Assembly: GCA_002749535.1 (NCBI GenBank)
Contig: MZZL01000382.1
Location: 124,001 to 188,000 of the forward strand
DNA length: 64,000 bases
Direction of reading: 5' to 3'
Source of the DNA: Apophysomyces variabilis
Lineage: Eukaryota; Mucoromycota; Mucoromycetes; Mucorales; Mucoraceae
Shown: one piece after another, positions 10,915 to 21,790 of the stretch
Layout of the letters: each line of letters starts with the position of its first letter
Position numbering within the stretch: the stretch's first letter is position 1
Notes under the pieces: generated by a model
Databases searched by the model: none
The model's input: the letters and a program-made list of their open reading frames with translations, nothing else
What the model was told of the DNA's origin: nothing
Program-made: the position numbers and the translations under genes

Positions 10915-11439
10915 NNNNNNNNNNNNNNNNNNNNNNNNNNNNNNNNNNNNNNNNNNNNNNNNNNNNNNNNNNNNNNNNNNNNNNNNNNNNNNNNNNNNNN
11001 NNNNNNNNNNNNNNNNNNNNNNNNNNNNNNNNNNNNNNNNNNNNNNNNNNNNNNNNNNNNNNNNNNNNNNNNNNNNNNNNNNNNNNNNNNNNNNNNNNNN
11101 NNNNNNNNNNNNNNNNNNNNNNNNNNNNNNNNNNNNNNNNNNNNNNNNNNNNNNNNNNNNNNNNNNNNNNNNNNNNNNNNNNNNNNNNNNNNNNNNNNNN
11201 NNNNNNNNNNNNNNNNNNNNNNNNNNNNNNNNNNNNNNNNNNNNNNNNNNNNNNNNNNNNNNNNNNNNNNNNNNNNNNNNNNNNNNNNNNNNNNNNNNNN
11301 NNNNNNNNNNNNNNNNNNNNNNNNNNNNNNNNNNNNNNNNNNNNNNNNNNNNNNNNNNNNNNNNNNNNNNNNNNNNNNNNNNNNNNNNNNNNNNNNNNNN
11401 NNNNNNNNNNNNNNNNNNNNNNTTTTTTTTTTTTTTTTT
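10873..11439. other. Assembly gap bounded by T homopolymers
   Basis: A run of 42 T (10873-10914) enters 508 undetermined bases (10915-11422), which exit into 17 T. The true length is unknown. The homopolymer on both edges suggests that the assembly broke on the T tract itself, so little unique sequence may be missing. Open frames crossing the gap are meaningless. Confidence 0.95.
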
Positions 11440-12267
11440 ACTTTTACTTTCTTCGTAAACTTATATATTGGGTTTAAAGTCTTTTAAAGCCTTCTTCTTT
11501 CATGGTTCCAAAGTTCGCCTGCCTAATACCCCGTGAAAGACCATATTGGCATGTCTTACAGTAGAGTATGTGAAAGTTGCATCATCTTCGGATGCATCCA
11601 AACAAAGTTTATATAGTCTACGTCATTTCCGTTTCATTGTACACCACAATGGATTTGCACGTGTTGCAGGCTTGACTATGCATTGACGTGGAGCGGTTAT
11701 AGTCCTGCTCCAGATCGTTTTGCAAATAGTCGAACAATTGTTTTAGCAAAAGCATAATAACATTATTGATAGCAAAGATAGAGATCAGCAGCAATATAAA
11801 GAAGAATCCAGATTAAAGATATCGGGATAAGATATCTGATCTGTCTCAAACCGTGACAGTAGCCGAGCTATCTGTTCTTTAGCGAATGATGGTGTAGTGG
11901 GAGTCATTAAATTTCTGCGATTGGAGGCATTCTTAGTCATGAGCGTGGTTGTTATGAAGCAGAGAGACTATGTCTATGTACTAAATACTGTAAATCGAAA
12001 ATGATGGAAAGCAAGAAAAGAACCAAATTGAATTTCATACGTTGCGACAATGAATTTCGATGGCCTGCGATTTTTAATTTATCATATGTTACGAAATTAT
12101 TTTTGGGAAAGAATGTAATGTATGGCTAGATAAACAAGGGATGAATAACTAATAGCCTATGCCATTGTAAAAATTCAGCATGAGTGCAGAACTATCCGAT
12201 CAGTGGGAAGTTGGAACTTTCAACATTGGTTGAACATGCAAATTGTTTATTAATTCTTCTCTTCCAT
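11440..12267. other. Intergenic, 3' flank of the minus-strand gene
   Basis: About 830 bases of AT-rich sequence with no supported open frame on either strand. It holds the 3' untranslated region and terminator of the gene ending at 12268. Confidence 0.5.
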
Positions 12268-13078
12268 CTATCCAAATATTGATTTCCACATCCTTTGTAA
12301 AATCGGTGCTCCCTGATCTTGTGCTGGAGGTAACGATTTTACGAAAGGTTGTCTGTGATTACCCCCATCTTGTCTTTCGCGTATTTCTTCCACTGTTCCA
12401 TCGGGATAAGTGATGCTTTTCACTGTTTCAGTGACACCGTTTTGCGTTGTTGTATAGATGGTTTCTTTTGTCCCATCTGCTTTTAGCACACTACGCTGCG
12501 AGCTAGAAGAATAGGACCAAAACTATTTCGTGCCAAACAGCCATCGGCCCTTCATTTAGTGACGAAGCTGACAAGCAAGTCTACACCTTAGTTCCACTTA
12601 CCGATGAGGATGGTGTCGATGTGGCAGTATCTGGCCCCTCATTTGATGGAAATGGATACGTTTCGTTAAGCAATGGCTGTGAAAACACCATCTGAAAGAT
12701 ATTATTCAGAGGGTCAAAAGCGTCTCTCTGCTCAATATCCCTCGGAAAACGTTCGGGTATCATGGCTTGTCTTGATTCAAAAGTTGGCGAAGATCGTTGT
12801 TGCTGTGGGTGCTCTTGTTCAACATCTTCTGAAATCAGTCCGCGTGCCGCTTTGGACTTCTTAGCAAGACGTTTGAAATCGTTTCCGCCGAAATCATCGC
12901 CATGAGAGGCGGTTGCGTCTGGTCGTTCTTCTGCTCCATGGGGCATGTCCAACGTACTGGGACCGATCAGTTGTCTGAAAAGAGAGCCCATGGTCCCATG
13001 CATCATATTCTGCATTGCACTTTCCAAAAGTTCAAGTTCTGATTGGGGAAAGAAATCGTTATTGTCATGTTTTGTCAT
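12268..13078 (-). CDS. Hypothetical protein with HAX1/MLF-like C-terminal motif
   Basis: Exons 13078-12602 and 12495-12268 (intron 106 nt, gtaagt..cgcag) give 234 aa. The ATG at 13078 starts MTKHDNNDFFPQSE; the frame is open farther upstream but without ATG. The N-terminal part is acidic and Met/Phe/Pro rich. The C-terminal exon has the alternation RSVLKADGTKETIYTTTQ and SITYPDGTVEEI, which resembles the repeated 'PDG.T.E' strands at the end of HAX1 and the related MLF group. That similarity is short and may be superficial, so no function is assigned. No signal peptide or membrane segment is seen. It faces the F-box gene across an 889-bp divergent promoter region. Confidence 0.6.
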
Positions 13079-13967
13079 TGTCGGGAAGAATTCAGGCAAG
13101 CAAGAAGGAAAATAGGATAGGGTAAGATAGCAAACACCCACTGGCGGACTTTGAATGCCACGTTACTGGCGACTTCGGCCATTGACCATACAAAACTGCC
13201 GTCGATACGTTGAACAATAAAAAACCTTGTTGTGTTAAAGGCTGTTCATATTTAAGCTATGAGGAAAGAGTGTTAAATTACAGTTTTAAAATTAATGCTG
13301 AATGAACATCTAATTCTGTGGACAACGATCTATCAACTGGTTGTCGTCCTAATATGCGCAGAACCTCTGGGTCCAAGGGAGGGGAAACATCTGGTAGGAA
13401 CAGAGGATATTGCAAGCATGCTTTATTTTAGACACAAGAATAAGTGACAATTGTCATCATCAAATGTGCTAGAAAAAAGCTAAAGGTAATATAAGGAGTA
13501 CTTTAGTTAAATCACGAAAATACCTAACTCAAATTGCCCTTAACCGTCTAATATTATTAGTTTTTTGAAGATACCACGGATCAAAAACAGTGTGTAACTA
13601 AACGCAGTGTAACTTGAAGCAAGCCAGGTACGGAGCCTTTGCAAGACCAGCAATGAATCCATCCGCAGCAGCATGTCGAGTGTGGAAGAGAATGGGAAAT
13701 CTTTCCTTGATTTCCGGGGCTGTGCTTGGACGAATACCAGCACAGTCTCACACGGTCAACCTTAAACGAAAATAAGGCGGATAATGAAGTAGGTCAAATC
13801 GTCCAATATCAATTCGATGCTACAGGTGATATGGAGCAGACTCTTCTTGAGAACCACAAATAGCTCCGCAAATAAAACAATTACAACTACATCGGTGTGT
13901 AACCCATTCCATAGGTTGAACAGAATCGTTAGGTCCGCTCTGTTATCTCGCAACAGAAAGTATAAAA
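13079..13967. other. Divergent promoter region
   Basis: This is the 889 bp between two divergently transcribed genes. Open frames of 60-100 codons on the minus strand overlap the start of the F-box gene and show no motif. I see no gene here. Confidence 0.5.
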
Positions 13968-15818
13968 ATGAGCGATCCAATTCCACCCAAAGCGAATAGC
14001 GTAACCATGACAACCACAACGGATGTAGCACCTCCGACCCGTCCTGTACCACCATCATCATCGTCCTATGTAGCAAACTACTTACCGAATGAGATCATAC
14101 TTAACATAGGTGGCCGGCTGCCAAAGAGAACCCTATGCATTCTTGTCATGCTTTGCAGTTCATGGTATGCAGCGCTGATCCCAGGATTATACCATTCCGT
14201 AACGATGGACTCGGAAGAGTTGCTTGAGAAGTTCTTCAATGCCATGCTTGCGACAGTCTCGCACAAGAAGCTATTCAATTTTGTGCATGAACTGCATATC
14301 ACGTCAAGGAATGGCCTTTGCGCTGATGTCATGAAGGCCCTCTGTGGTACTAGAAGAAGTCAGTCCAATCCAGCTAGAGGGGAAGCGTCATGGTTACCCT
14401 TTATGCAAACATGGGAGAACCTCAGCGTGTTATCCACAGAGTCTTATTGTTCGGAGCTTGAGCTTAAGTTGCTGGCGAGAACGGGTATTCATCTTTCACT
14501 CACGACGTTGTGTATGGGTATCTCTGAATGGGAAGCGTGCGCGGACGCATTTGAGGCCCTTCCCAGCGTAGTAACCTTAAAAATCGATTTCCTCCCGCTA
14601 AACGATTGGCAACCGAAAATTGTGCCTTTGTCCTATTTGGAAACCATCCATGACTATTTTCCGCGCCTGAAAGAATTTGAAGTGCTATGCTTGCGAACGG
14701 GTGCCGAAATACCAGAACATGTCCAACCATGTGATACCGTCCGTCTCTTTTCCGTGCGTGCTACGTCAGATGCTCGGTCCTGGGGCGAGTACTTTGCTCG
14801 AAAGTATCCCAAGCTCGAAACGCTCGATATCCCCGGTTGTCAGGAGGAAAACATCGGCATGGCAATAGAAGCCAAGCGGCTCGTGAGATCCTGCCATCAT
14901 CTTCGAAGGCTGGTGATGATAAACGACGAGGTATACTGCGCGCTGATCAATATCCTTCTGGAAATCGGTGCCCCATTGGAACGCCTTTGGTTGGCACGGC
15001 AGGACAGGCCCTGCTTTTCCAAACTAACACAGAGCTTTCAGCAAACTTTGACGCACGTCGTCTTCTATGGCGGCCCGGTCATGCCTATCAAAGACATTTT
15101 GACGCAGATGAAAATCTGTCCATCCTTGACGAACTTGTGGCTGATCCGAGTCGCTCCTCGACTAGAAGTGGACTATATCTTGACCGAGATGGAAGGCCTC
15201 AAAATATTGAGTTTGTCCGCGGATGATATTGGACTAAGCAGCAATCACAACGATGAAGCGACTATGATGCTTGCAAAAATAGAAAGCCTCAGCCTTACCG
15301 GACAAGAGATTGAAGACGAGGTGTATCATTGGTTGTCATGTCGCTGTCCTCGTCTAACATCCCTCGAACTGAATTACGGCTGGGGTAGTTATCGAATACC
15401 CGTCATCTATTACCCCAACCCCGGTCTCAAATTCCTCTCTGTGACAACCGGCTTGGGTACCGTGGTCAAGCTAACGCAAATGAACGAAGCGGAGCGCGTA
15501 CAATTACAAAGCCAAGGATACAACAAATTAAATGAACTCAACGAGACAACGGGCTACACCCGTTGGTTCGGCCCTTATCGGTTTCAAAGAATATGTGTGC
15601 TGGAGCCAGCCAAGGTGGAGCAGTTGCTCAGCGAGATAGAAGTGCTAGATGATGGATTCTGCAGAAGAAAGTCAGAAGAGGCCAAACAGATCGAACAAGA
15701 ACTGCTAGAGGAATGCGATGGACAGGTCGCTCCTTGTAATACTGTCCCTGCTCGTATTGTGATGATTCGCTGTCATTTCATAGATACTATAAAGTTGAGT
15801 GACGTTTTGATAACCTGA
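13968..15818 (+). CDS. F-box protein with leucine-rich-repeat-like region
   Basis: Single exon, 616 aa, ATG in good context (ataaaaATGa). The F-box is at about residues 39-78: YLPNEIILNIGGRLPKRTL with CSSWYAALIPGLYHSV. After it, irregular leucine-rich segments run to about residue 480 (for example LEKFEV-like KEFEVLCLRTG, LETLDIPGC, LRRLVMI, LTNLWLIRV, LKILSLSADD, LTSLELNYGWG), consistent with a solenoid that would select substrates. Expected role: substrate receptor of an SCF (Skp1-Cul1) ubiquitin ligase. The target is unknown. Large families of such intronless F-box/LRR genes are common in zygomycetes (general knowledge). The C-terminal 100 residues are charged and unassigned. Confidence 0.85.
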   Translation: MSDPIPPKANSVTMTTTTDVAPPTRPVPPSSSSYVANYLPNEIILNIGGRLPKRTLCILVMLCSSWYAALIPGLYHSVTMDSEELLEKFFNAMLATVSHKKLFNFVHELHITSRNGLCADVMKALCGTRRSQSNPARGEASWLPFMQTWENLSVLSTESYCSELELKLLARTGIHLSLTTLCMGISEWEACADAFEALPSVVTLKIDFLPLNDWQPKIVPLSYLETIHDYFPRLKEFEVLCLRTGAEIPEHVQPCDTVRLFSVRATSDARSWGEYFARKYPKLETLDIPGCQEENIGMAIEAKRLVRSCHHLRRLVMINDEVYCALINILLEIGAPLERLWLARQDRPCFSKLTQSFQQTLTHVVFYGGPVMPIKDILTQMKICPSLTNLWLIRVAPRLEVDYILTEMEGLKILSLSADDIGLSSNHNDEATMMLAKIESLSLTGQEIEDEVYHWLSCRCPRLTSLELNYGWGSYRIPVIYYPNPGLKFLSVTTGLGTVVKLTQMNEAERVQLQSQGYNKLNELNETTGYTRWFGPYRFQRICVLEPAKVEQLLSEIEVLDDGFCRRKSEEAKQIEQELLEECDGQVAPCNTVPARIVMIRCHFIDTIKLSDVLIT

Positions 15819-16227
15819 ATTTGAAGTGAATAAATCTCGTGTCTACAGTTGCGCATACCATTCGCTGTTGACAATCGATATGTATCGGCTTGAGTCCTTC
15901 CCACGTGCTTCGAGTTTGTTGCAGACAACTAAAACAAGATCACTACGCATTAGTGCCGAAAATGATGTAGACAGATCGGTTCGATCAGTAGCAATTCTCA
16001 CAGTTAGGCACACGCTTCATACTATGTAGTTTACTGGCAAAGGGCACTTTCCAAAAGGAGTTTAATTTACAAATATCAGGAATATACAAAAACCAAAGCA
16101 AGGGGAGAAAGCAGATACCGACAGCACTACATCTATTTTCCCCTACATGCGGGAGAAAAGAGACTCCAGGCGATGATTTGACACTCATTCTTTTAGGCAT
16201 GGGCAAGAGGGTAAATGGGTCGGATGT
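15819..16227. other. Convergent intergenic spacer
   Basis: About 410 bases between the 3' ends of the F-box gene (plus) and the metallopeptidase gene (minus). It contains only short frames without motifs; nothing else seen. Confidence 0.5.
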
Positions 16228-18055
16228 CTACAGGGATTCCTGTAATTTAACAAAGTTAGACACCTCTTCGCTATGGCTAACAGCATCATTGTCTGACGTA
16301 CCTGCAGAATCAATGCGGTCCAACGCAATTTTGTCATGGGGGCTAACGACACCATATTTCTTCACAAAGTCCGCCACTGCTTGCTTGTCACCATTTCCTT
16401 GAAGAATCAGGATATCGCGAGTGAGATCGGAGACAGCCTTCTCAATTTTATCGAAATTCACTCGGAAAAGGTTGGTATCCGTATCCACGCTAAAGCCACC
16501 TTTTTCAACGAGGTAGTTCAACTGACAAACCTAGTGGGCCAACGAGCAGAAACGAATCAGAAAAGAATCTTATATCTTTTCCTTTTAAGTTGCATTCTTT
16601 CTTTTTACCTGGCCCAACCCATGAGCTTCCTGGATACCGAATCGAATGCTACGGAATGCAGACGCTAAAAACGTAACCCAGAACTGCTCCTTGGTTACAT
16701 TATCCACCGTTCCATGATCCACCATCAATGAAGCCGCAAACAAACCCGTGATATCTGTTTCAAACAAAGAACAAGTTTGTTAGTTCAATAAGAAAGCAGA
16801 GACTGATGTGTTCTTCTTACCAGCTTTGGCTTCCTCCATAGCACTGTGATACTCTTGCAGCTTAGAGCGCACAGTGTCTCCTAGCAATGTATGATGAGGA
16901 CCATTGGAATGGCATACTTCATGCAATAAAATATGTGTTGTAAACGCATCACTCGTAAGGTACGACAGCTGATCCTTTGCAAGTACTTGCTGGGCGATGG
17001 GTAACAAGACATGCTTGAACTTTCCTTCCTGTACGTTCTTGATCAACACTAACTTGCTCCCTCCCTTCTTGATCGCCTCTTCATCGTTGGGAAGATTGTA
17101 GGCAGCGGTCATAGGCACAGCCACATCACCACCTGAGTATAGCTGATTGACAACCACGATCGGAGCTGCCGTCAAATGCTTGTTGCGGTAGTTATCGGGA
17201 ATGGGCAAACGGTCTTCAACAAATTGAAGATCAGAGAATTTCTCCAGCAGCAATGAGGAATGCTCATCGCGCACGTGCACGTAAAAGCTGTAAGCAGCTT
17301 TGTAACCAAACAAAGCATCGGTATATACTTCGTACGGACCAGCCGTGATTTCCAGTCGATTTCCTTTGCTAAGACGAAGCCAATCCAGTTCAGAATCGAG
17401 ATATTGATTGGATTCAAACGATTCTGCACGGGATCGAAGGAACTGATCGATTCGGGTACCCTCTCCATCAATGACACTGTCCTTCAAATCATCGGCAGCT
17501 TCACGAAGCAAGGTAGCCGCAGGCTTCAACAGATCCTGATATTCTTCGCTATAAGGAACGGCTTTCAATGTTTTGTCTTCATTGCGTCGAATGGTGGTAT
17601 AGAAACTCTTGGCCTGTGTTTGAGCCTCTGGAGCAAGAGTTGCCAGCCAGGACTCGAATTCTTCCTTGGTCATGTCTTCCGGATAGAAGTTGGCCCCTTC
17701 TGGTCGTGGTCCGACGCCCTCCACAAATGGTACGTTGTCATCTTCCCTTGCCTAATAACCGTGGGACGCGGTTAGTCCACGCCATTTTCATATTCCTTTT
17801 TCTTACCCAGGGTCCTTTGTACATGTCGAAAAGGGTGCAGAGTTCCTTGTCACCGTCTTGCTGGAGTTTAGCACGAAGCGCTTCGTTTCCGGCCCATGCT
17901 TGACGGAGATAAATACGGTCAAAAAGTTGACCAGCCTTGATGAGTTTTTTGATGGCCAAATGTTCTTTGGGACTGAGGTGCGACAGATCAGCTGTGCATT
18001 CATAGCTGGCGAAACGTGCCAGACGGCTCGATAAACTTCGGACGTGGGCTGTCAT
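16228..18055 (-). CDS. M49-like zinc metallopeptidase (dipeptidyl-peptidase III related)
   Basis: Four exons (18055-17807, 17751-16821, 16754-16609, 16530-16228) give 542 aa. The zinc site is HEVCH (about residues 360-364) followed by SNGPHHTLLGD, and the third ligand lies in EAKADITGL (about 390), completed across intron 2. This is the arrangement of the DPP-III-like group found at the C-terminus of plant NUDX3-type proteins and in bacteria, where the pentapeptide HExxH replaces the HExxGH/HELLGH hexapeptide of classical DPP III. N-terminal residues include FDRIYLRQAWAGNEAL and GPWDR-like GPWARED. No signal peptide is present, so cytosolic peptide turnover is likely. The acceptor of the last exon was chosen at cactag (16531) because it preserves the spacing AHGxG(x6)NYL known in the family. 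Confidence 0.85.
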
Positions 18056-18869
18056 TGAAAGCAAAAAGAAGAATTAGTGTTGCCCAAAGCGGGGAGAGCC
18101 ATTTTATGGTTTTGACTCGTCCGGGTACTCGGGACCACAACCGCACCAAAAATGGTTATTTAATCCGCAACTGGCGTTTGCTGTGTTTTCTTCTGACATC
18201 GCTGAGATTGCGTCTCGTTGATGCTGCCATTTTTGGTATTCTTGTAGTAAAACAGGCAAACTGTCCAGGAAGCCCGGTCACTAAGGAAAACAGTTTCGAT
18301 CTACGCAGCTAGTAAACTAGCGGCTATTATGCTTAAGAGTTCAGAAGTCTAGAAGTGGAACGGAACGAAAAGTGAAGCTAGGAAACATTCTCCAAGCTGG
18401 AGGCTGCCAACGCTCTCTAACTAAACACACTAAAAATCACATTAGTCCATTTGGTCATGACAGGTAAATCACAGAAATATGGGCTCGACGAGTTATTCAA
18501 AGGGACGCAAAGCCATTTAGATAGCGTGAAAATTTGATTCGTATCATAGATAGAAACCACAAAGGCTCGCATGGATTAACAGTGCATGGGTTAGAACTGG
18601 ACAAAGACCACTGTTCAAACATTGGCTCTAAATTTATTCCTATATAACTGAGAATGAATGCATTTCGTCAGTTTTTAACGTAGCCATTTCCGAACCGTAC
18701 TTCAGTGTTGATTATCCACCAAGCAGACTTATCGATCGCTAGGCAATCTCTTCCTTTTCTAGGTCTAATCTTGACCGCTCTTCTTTACGCCAAGCCCGAA
18801 ATTCGTACCAGTTTTAGGATTGGGGTAAGCAGTAGAACAGTCGGACAAATGTTAGCCTCGACAGCTGCA
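18056..18869. other. Intergenic, promoter of the metallopeptidase gene
   Basis: About 810 bases with only short frames and no motif. The left end should hold the promoter of the minus-strand peptidase gene. Nothing else seen. Confidence 0.5.
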
Positions 18870-18872
18870 TTA

Positions 18873-19077
18873 CACTATGGGAAGTGGTTCCTGATGTACT
18901 ATTTCTCAGTAAGTAAGAAATAGTACATCAGGAACCAAAGTTTACGAGTCCGGTGCAGAATGTAACATTGGTTCCCAATGGACTACTTTTTACTTAATAG
19001 AAAATAGTACATCAGGAACCAGAAATAGTTCAATAGGAACTGATCGAGACCAGAAGGAACCCATATTTCCCATAGTG
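18873..19077. mobile_element. 205-bp MITE with terminal inverted repeats and TTA target duplication
   Basis: The ends are inverted copies of CACTATGGGAA (18873-18883 and 19067-19077), extended imperfectly to a GGTTCC block on both sides. The element is flanked by TTA at 18870-18872 and 19078-19080, a 3-bp duplication of the TWA type used by PIF/Harbinger elements. Inside, a perfect 21-bp stem (18886-18906 against 18916-18936, 9-base loop) repeats the motif GTACATCAGGAACC, which recurs near 19008-19022. There is no coding capacity, so it would be a non-autonomous copy moved in trans. Family assignment rests on TSD length only. Confidence 0.72.
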
Positions 19078-19120
19078 TTAACGGGAATAGCCACCTTTGC
19101 GTCGATTAGGCATCGTCTGT

Positions 19121-19342
19121 CTAGCACTGCTTTTTTGCGGCCGATTTGAGCTTTGTGTCCTCTTCTGTAAAGCTTGCTGGAGAGGTGTTAATATGAGCAT
19201 TAGGACGATCGAGCAGAGGTTTTGTATTCGCAACTGCTTGAACAACTTTGACGTCATGACTCGTAGAATTCTGCGGCAACCCAGCGTTCACTAGAAGGAT
19301 AAGAGAGGCACAGATAGAAGTGAAAGCAGTAATTAAGCGCAT
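19121..19342 (-). CDS. Small secreted protein, 73 aa
   Basis: Starts MRLITAFTSICASLILLVNA, a convincing signal peptide, followed by a polar mature part of about 53 residues with one potential N-glycosylation site (NST) and a Lys-rich end SAAKKQC. The layout resembles the pre-pro regions of the other minus-strand secreted precursors in this window, but there is no Kex2 site or cysteine pattern. The stop codon lies only 41 bp from the MITE target site, so an original 3' part (for example a mature-peptide exon) may have been lost. No family recognised. Confidence 0.45.
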   Translation of the reverse strand: MRLITAFTSICASLILLVNAGLPQNSTSHDVKVVQAVANTKPLLDRPNAHINTSPASFTEEDTKLKSAAKKQC

Positions 19343-19902
19343 GATAAGTCGCAAAGAAAGTGGAGTATGCTGTAGCACTTGCCATTTTCCCTTATGTACT
19401 GTTCTGTTCTTACGCAACGATACTTGCTGTTAAGCGTTACCAGCGTTCACACGTGCAAGTAGTTGGAAGAAAGTTCTAGGGGTAACTGCATGCAAGTTAA
19501 CAAAGACAACAAGCTAGTCAATCTTCTGTTATTGTGACCATCAGAAAAAGAAAAGTATGTTTTTTGCCTATAGATTATATGAGAGGACGTGCACGGCATA
19601 CTGCTTGGTTTTATTTTACATTAGCATCACAAGTGCCTCGCCTAAATATTTGCTGTAAGGTTAATTGAAATAGTAAACAATCCTGTAGTTTACCGGATTT
19701 GCGTTACAACAACTGTACTAGCATTAGATCCGCCGGAAAACCTGCTTTAACGCTTGACATGAATCTTTGATGCTAAGGCTGACCATACCTGGTTGATAAT
19801 CATCTGATTGGTTGATTTTATCGGCATTCCAAACCATACCACAGGTCCTCGCGGTAAAAAAAAAGAAAAAACTGGACCAAAGCTTTTGTTTGAGCCAATA
19901 CG
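19343..19902. other. Divergent intergenic region
   Basis: About 560 bases between the small secreted ORF (minus) and the gene at 19903 (plus); it would hold both promoters. Nothing else seen. Confidence 0.5.
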
Positions 19903-20824
19903 ATGGATATAAGTGATAACAGTTCAACCTATGCTTCTGCCCTGTCTTCACCAGTAGAGGATGATTTACCGAGTATTCCCCAGTTTGCTCCTCGGCCCCT
20001 TGCAACCAAACCTACCTATATTAAACGAACTCGCACGAATCGCGCTGGTCTTCGCCAAACGCCCTATGCAAAACGATATCCCTCATTGGATCTTGGGCGT
20101 TACAGATCAACAACTCCTCTAGAAAGCATGGTTTCTCACGCTAATCTTCCACTTTCATCGTAAGTGCGTAAATCAGATCCTTCTCAAACGTAGCTCATAT
20201 GTGACTGACATAACCTTTCACTTGCTGCGTTAAAGGAAACATGGCCGACGATTGCATGGCGACATTGTGGACGACCAAAAGTTCTTGATCGAAATACGTG
20301 CGCTATGGATGGCAAAGCTTGAACAGCTTAAGGTCAGATATAATTACCATGCTATTTCGTCTTCGAAGGCAATAAACCGACTGTAAAACAATTTTTAGAT
20401 GGAACATGATATCCTGACTTGCATGGCGCGATGTACGGAGGAGGAAGTACAGGACCTTGAACCATTGCCTTTGACACAACAAACATCGATTATACCAGAA
20501 GAAACAATGCCTGTAGTGCCATCAGAAGAAGAACAACCACTAGCATCTGTAACCCAGTCATCCTCCGCTGCTGGCATGCTGTTGACTACCCCCAAACCTT
20601 TGTCCCCATCGCGTCAAGAGGAAATAGAGGCCACTTTCGAAGATGCACTTAATGAAAATCCCGCCTTTGTGTCCCAGTCTACTGGTGAAGGTTACCTTGA
20701 CGATATTTATGCGGGAGGTCAGTTTGGCAATACGGATGACGATGAATATGAAAGCGCCGAAGATGATGAGGAAGCTCGTCGTGCTTTGAGTTACATGCTG
20801 GAACAGTATGGAGACAAGCTGTAG
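19903..20824 (+). CDS. Hypothetical protein, basic N-terminus and acidic C-terminus
   Basis: Three exons (19903-20159, 20236-20332, 20399-20824) give 259 aa in frame. The N-terminal third is Pro/Ser rich and then basic (RTRTNRAGLRQTPYAKRYPS). The middle exon encodes a charged segment GDIVDDQKFLIEIRALWMAKLEQLK that may form a helix. The last exon is Ser/Thr/Pro/Glu rich and ends with a strongly acidic stretch (NTDDDEYESAEDDEEARRAL). No signal peptide or membrane span. I do not recognise the family; the charge layout would suit a nuclear or adaptor protein, which is only a guess. Confidence 0.65.
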
Positions 20825-21790
20825 AAAGGAAAAAGACCATATTCTCAATGTGTGTTGCAAAAGAATTCAGATTTAACTGCTGCAAGCGTTCTTCGCATCC
20901 ACACCCTGTGCTTTTTTTTATCCGGTGACATGGAAATTTCTGTCCGTAATCGCCTTTCTGTCTCGGACATTATCCATTACAGCAAAATCACCCAAAGAAA
21001 TTAGTAGAGGATTTTCTTTTCTATCTACGGAAGAAAGGTTCTATAACGAATGGAAGACGAAGGGTTAGAACTTGTCGATACCAAGGAGATCATCGCATCG
21101 CATCTTTGCCGACCAACTGCCGCATTGCAAGACTCGGAGGTTGTATTATGCTTGTTTTTGCTGGGTTATTTTTAGAAATGCTATGAATAAAGGCCGTTAT
21201 CGTTCTAGCCGATCGCTTTTCCCTCAATTATGTACCAGTTGATTTCCTTTTTTTTTTTTACTAAGGGAGGAACTGTAGCAAAAGCAGAGCAATCATACAA
21301 TCTGATTTATTGTAGCTTTTAATGTTGCAGTAGAAAAGGATGTACGGATCCTTTCCAACAAGTACAGCAAGGATCTACTTCGTCAAAAAACAAGAGGAAC
21401 GTATCTGTACCTGTGATTGAATCTATGTACAGTCAGGGCACATCTTCTATTTCTCGCTCGAGATGGGTATAGATAATAGTTTATTGCAATAAAGAAGATA
21501 CCTTGCGTCTCCTTGTTCTTTATCTTTTTCCGTCTTGATATGGTTCAAGAATTCTTTGGATTTGATTTTGATATTGTCCAAAGCCAAACGCGGGACTCGC
21601 GCGTACTGGATAGAGTCTGATCCCAATGTAGCTTTCAGTCTTTCTCTCTCTGCTCGCTTTCCTTTTTTTTTTTTTTACTATATGAGTATCTGTTAAAACT
21701 TTCCGAGTACATCCCATTTCTGCATTCTTTTCTTTTCTTTTTTTTTTTTTAATCTACAACGAAGCACAGCCATTTTCCGATTATAAGACT
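20825..21790. other. Intergenic with one short candidate frame
   Basis: Apart from the 41-codon frame at 21050-21175, this contains T-rich runs (21250-21260, 21663-21675, 21740-21750) and no supported gene. The right part would be the promoter of the kinase gene. Confidence 0.45.
21050..21175 (+). CDS. Possible small gene or first exon (uncertain)
   Basis: ATG at 21050 opens MEDEGLELVDTKEIIASHLC and stays coding-like for about 30 codons before drifting into a hydrophobic end and a TAG at 21173. A second coding-like stretch at about 21331-21415, following a ttgcag acceptor, reads VEKDVRILSNKYSKDLLRQ and ends in TGA. A two- or three-exon gene is plausible, but I could not find a donor/acceptor pair that joins both in frame. 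No family recognised. Confidence 0.25.
   Translation: MEDEGLELVDTKEIIASHLCRPTAALQDSEVVLCLFLLGYF

Noticed and set aside
10823..11487. Frames spanning the gap
   Set aside because: They consist of poly-Phe and undetermined bases.
13540..14076. Minus-strand frames upstream of and across the F-box gene start
   Set aside because: They overlap the promoter and coding start of a strong gene and lack motifs.
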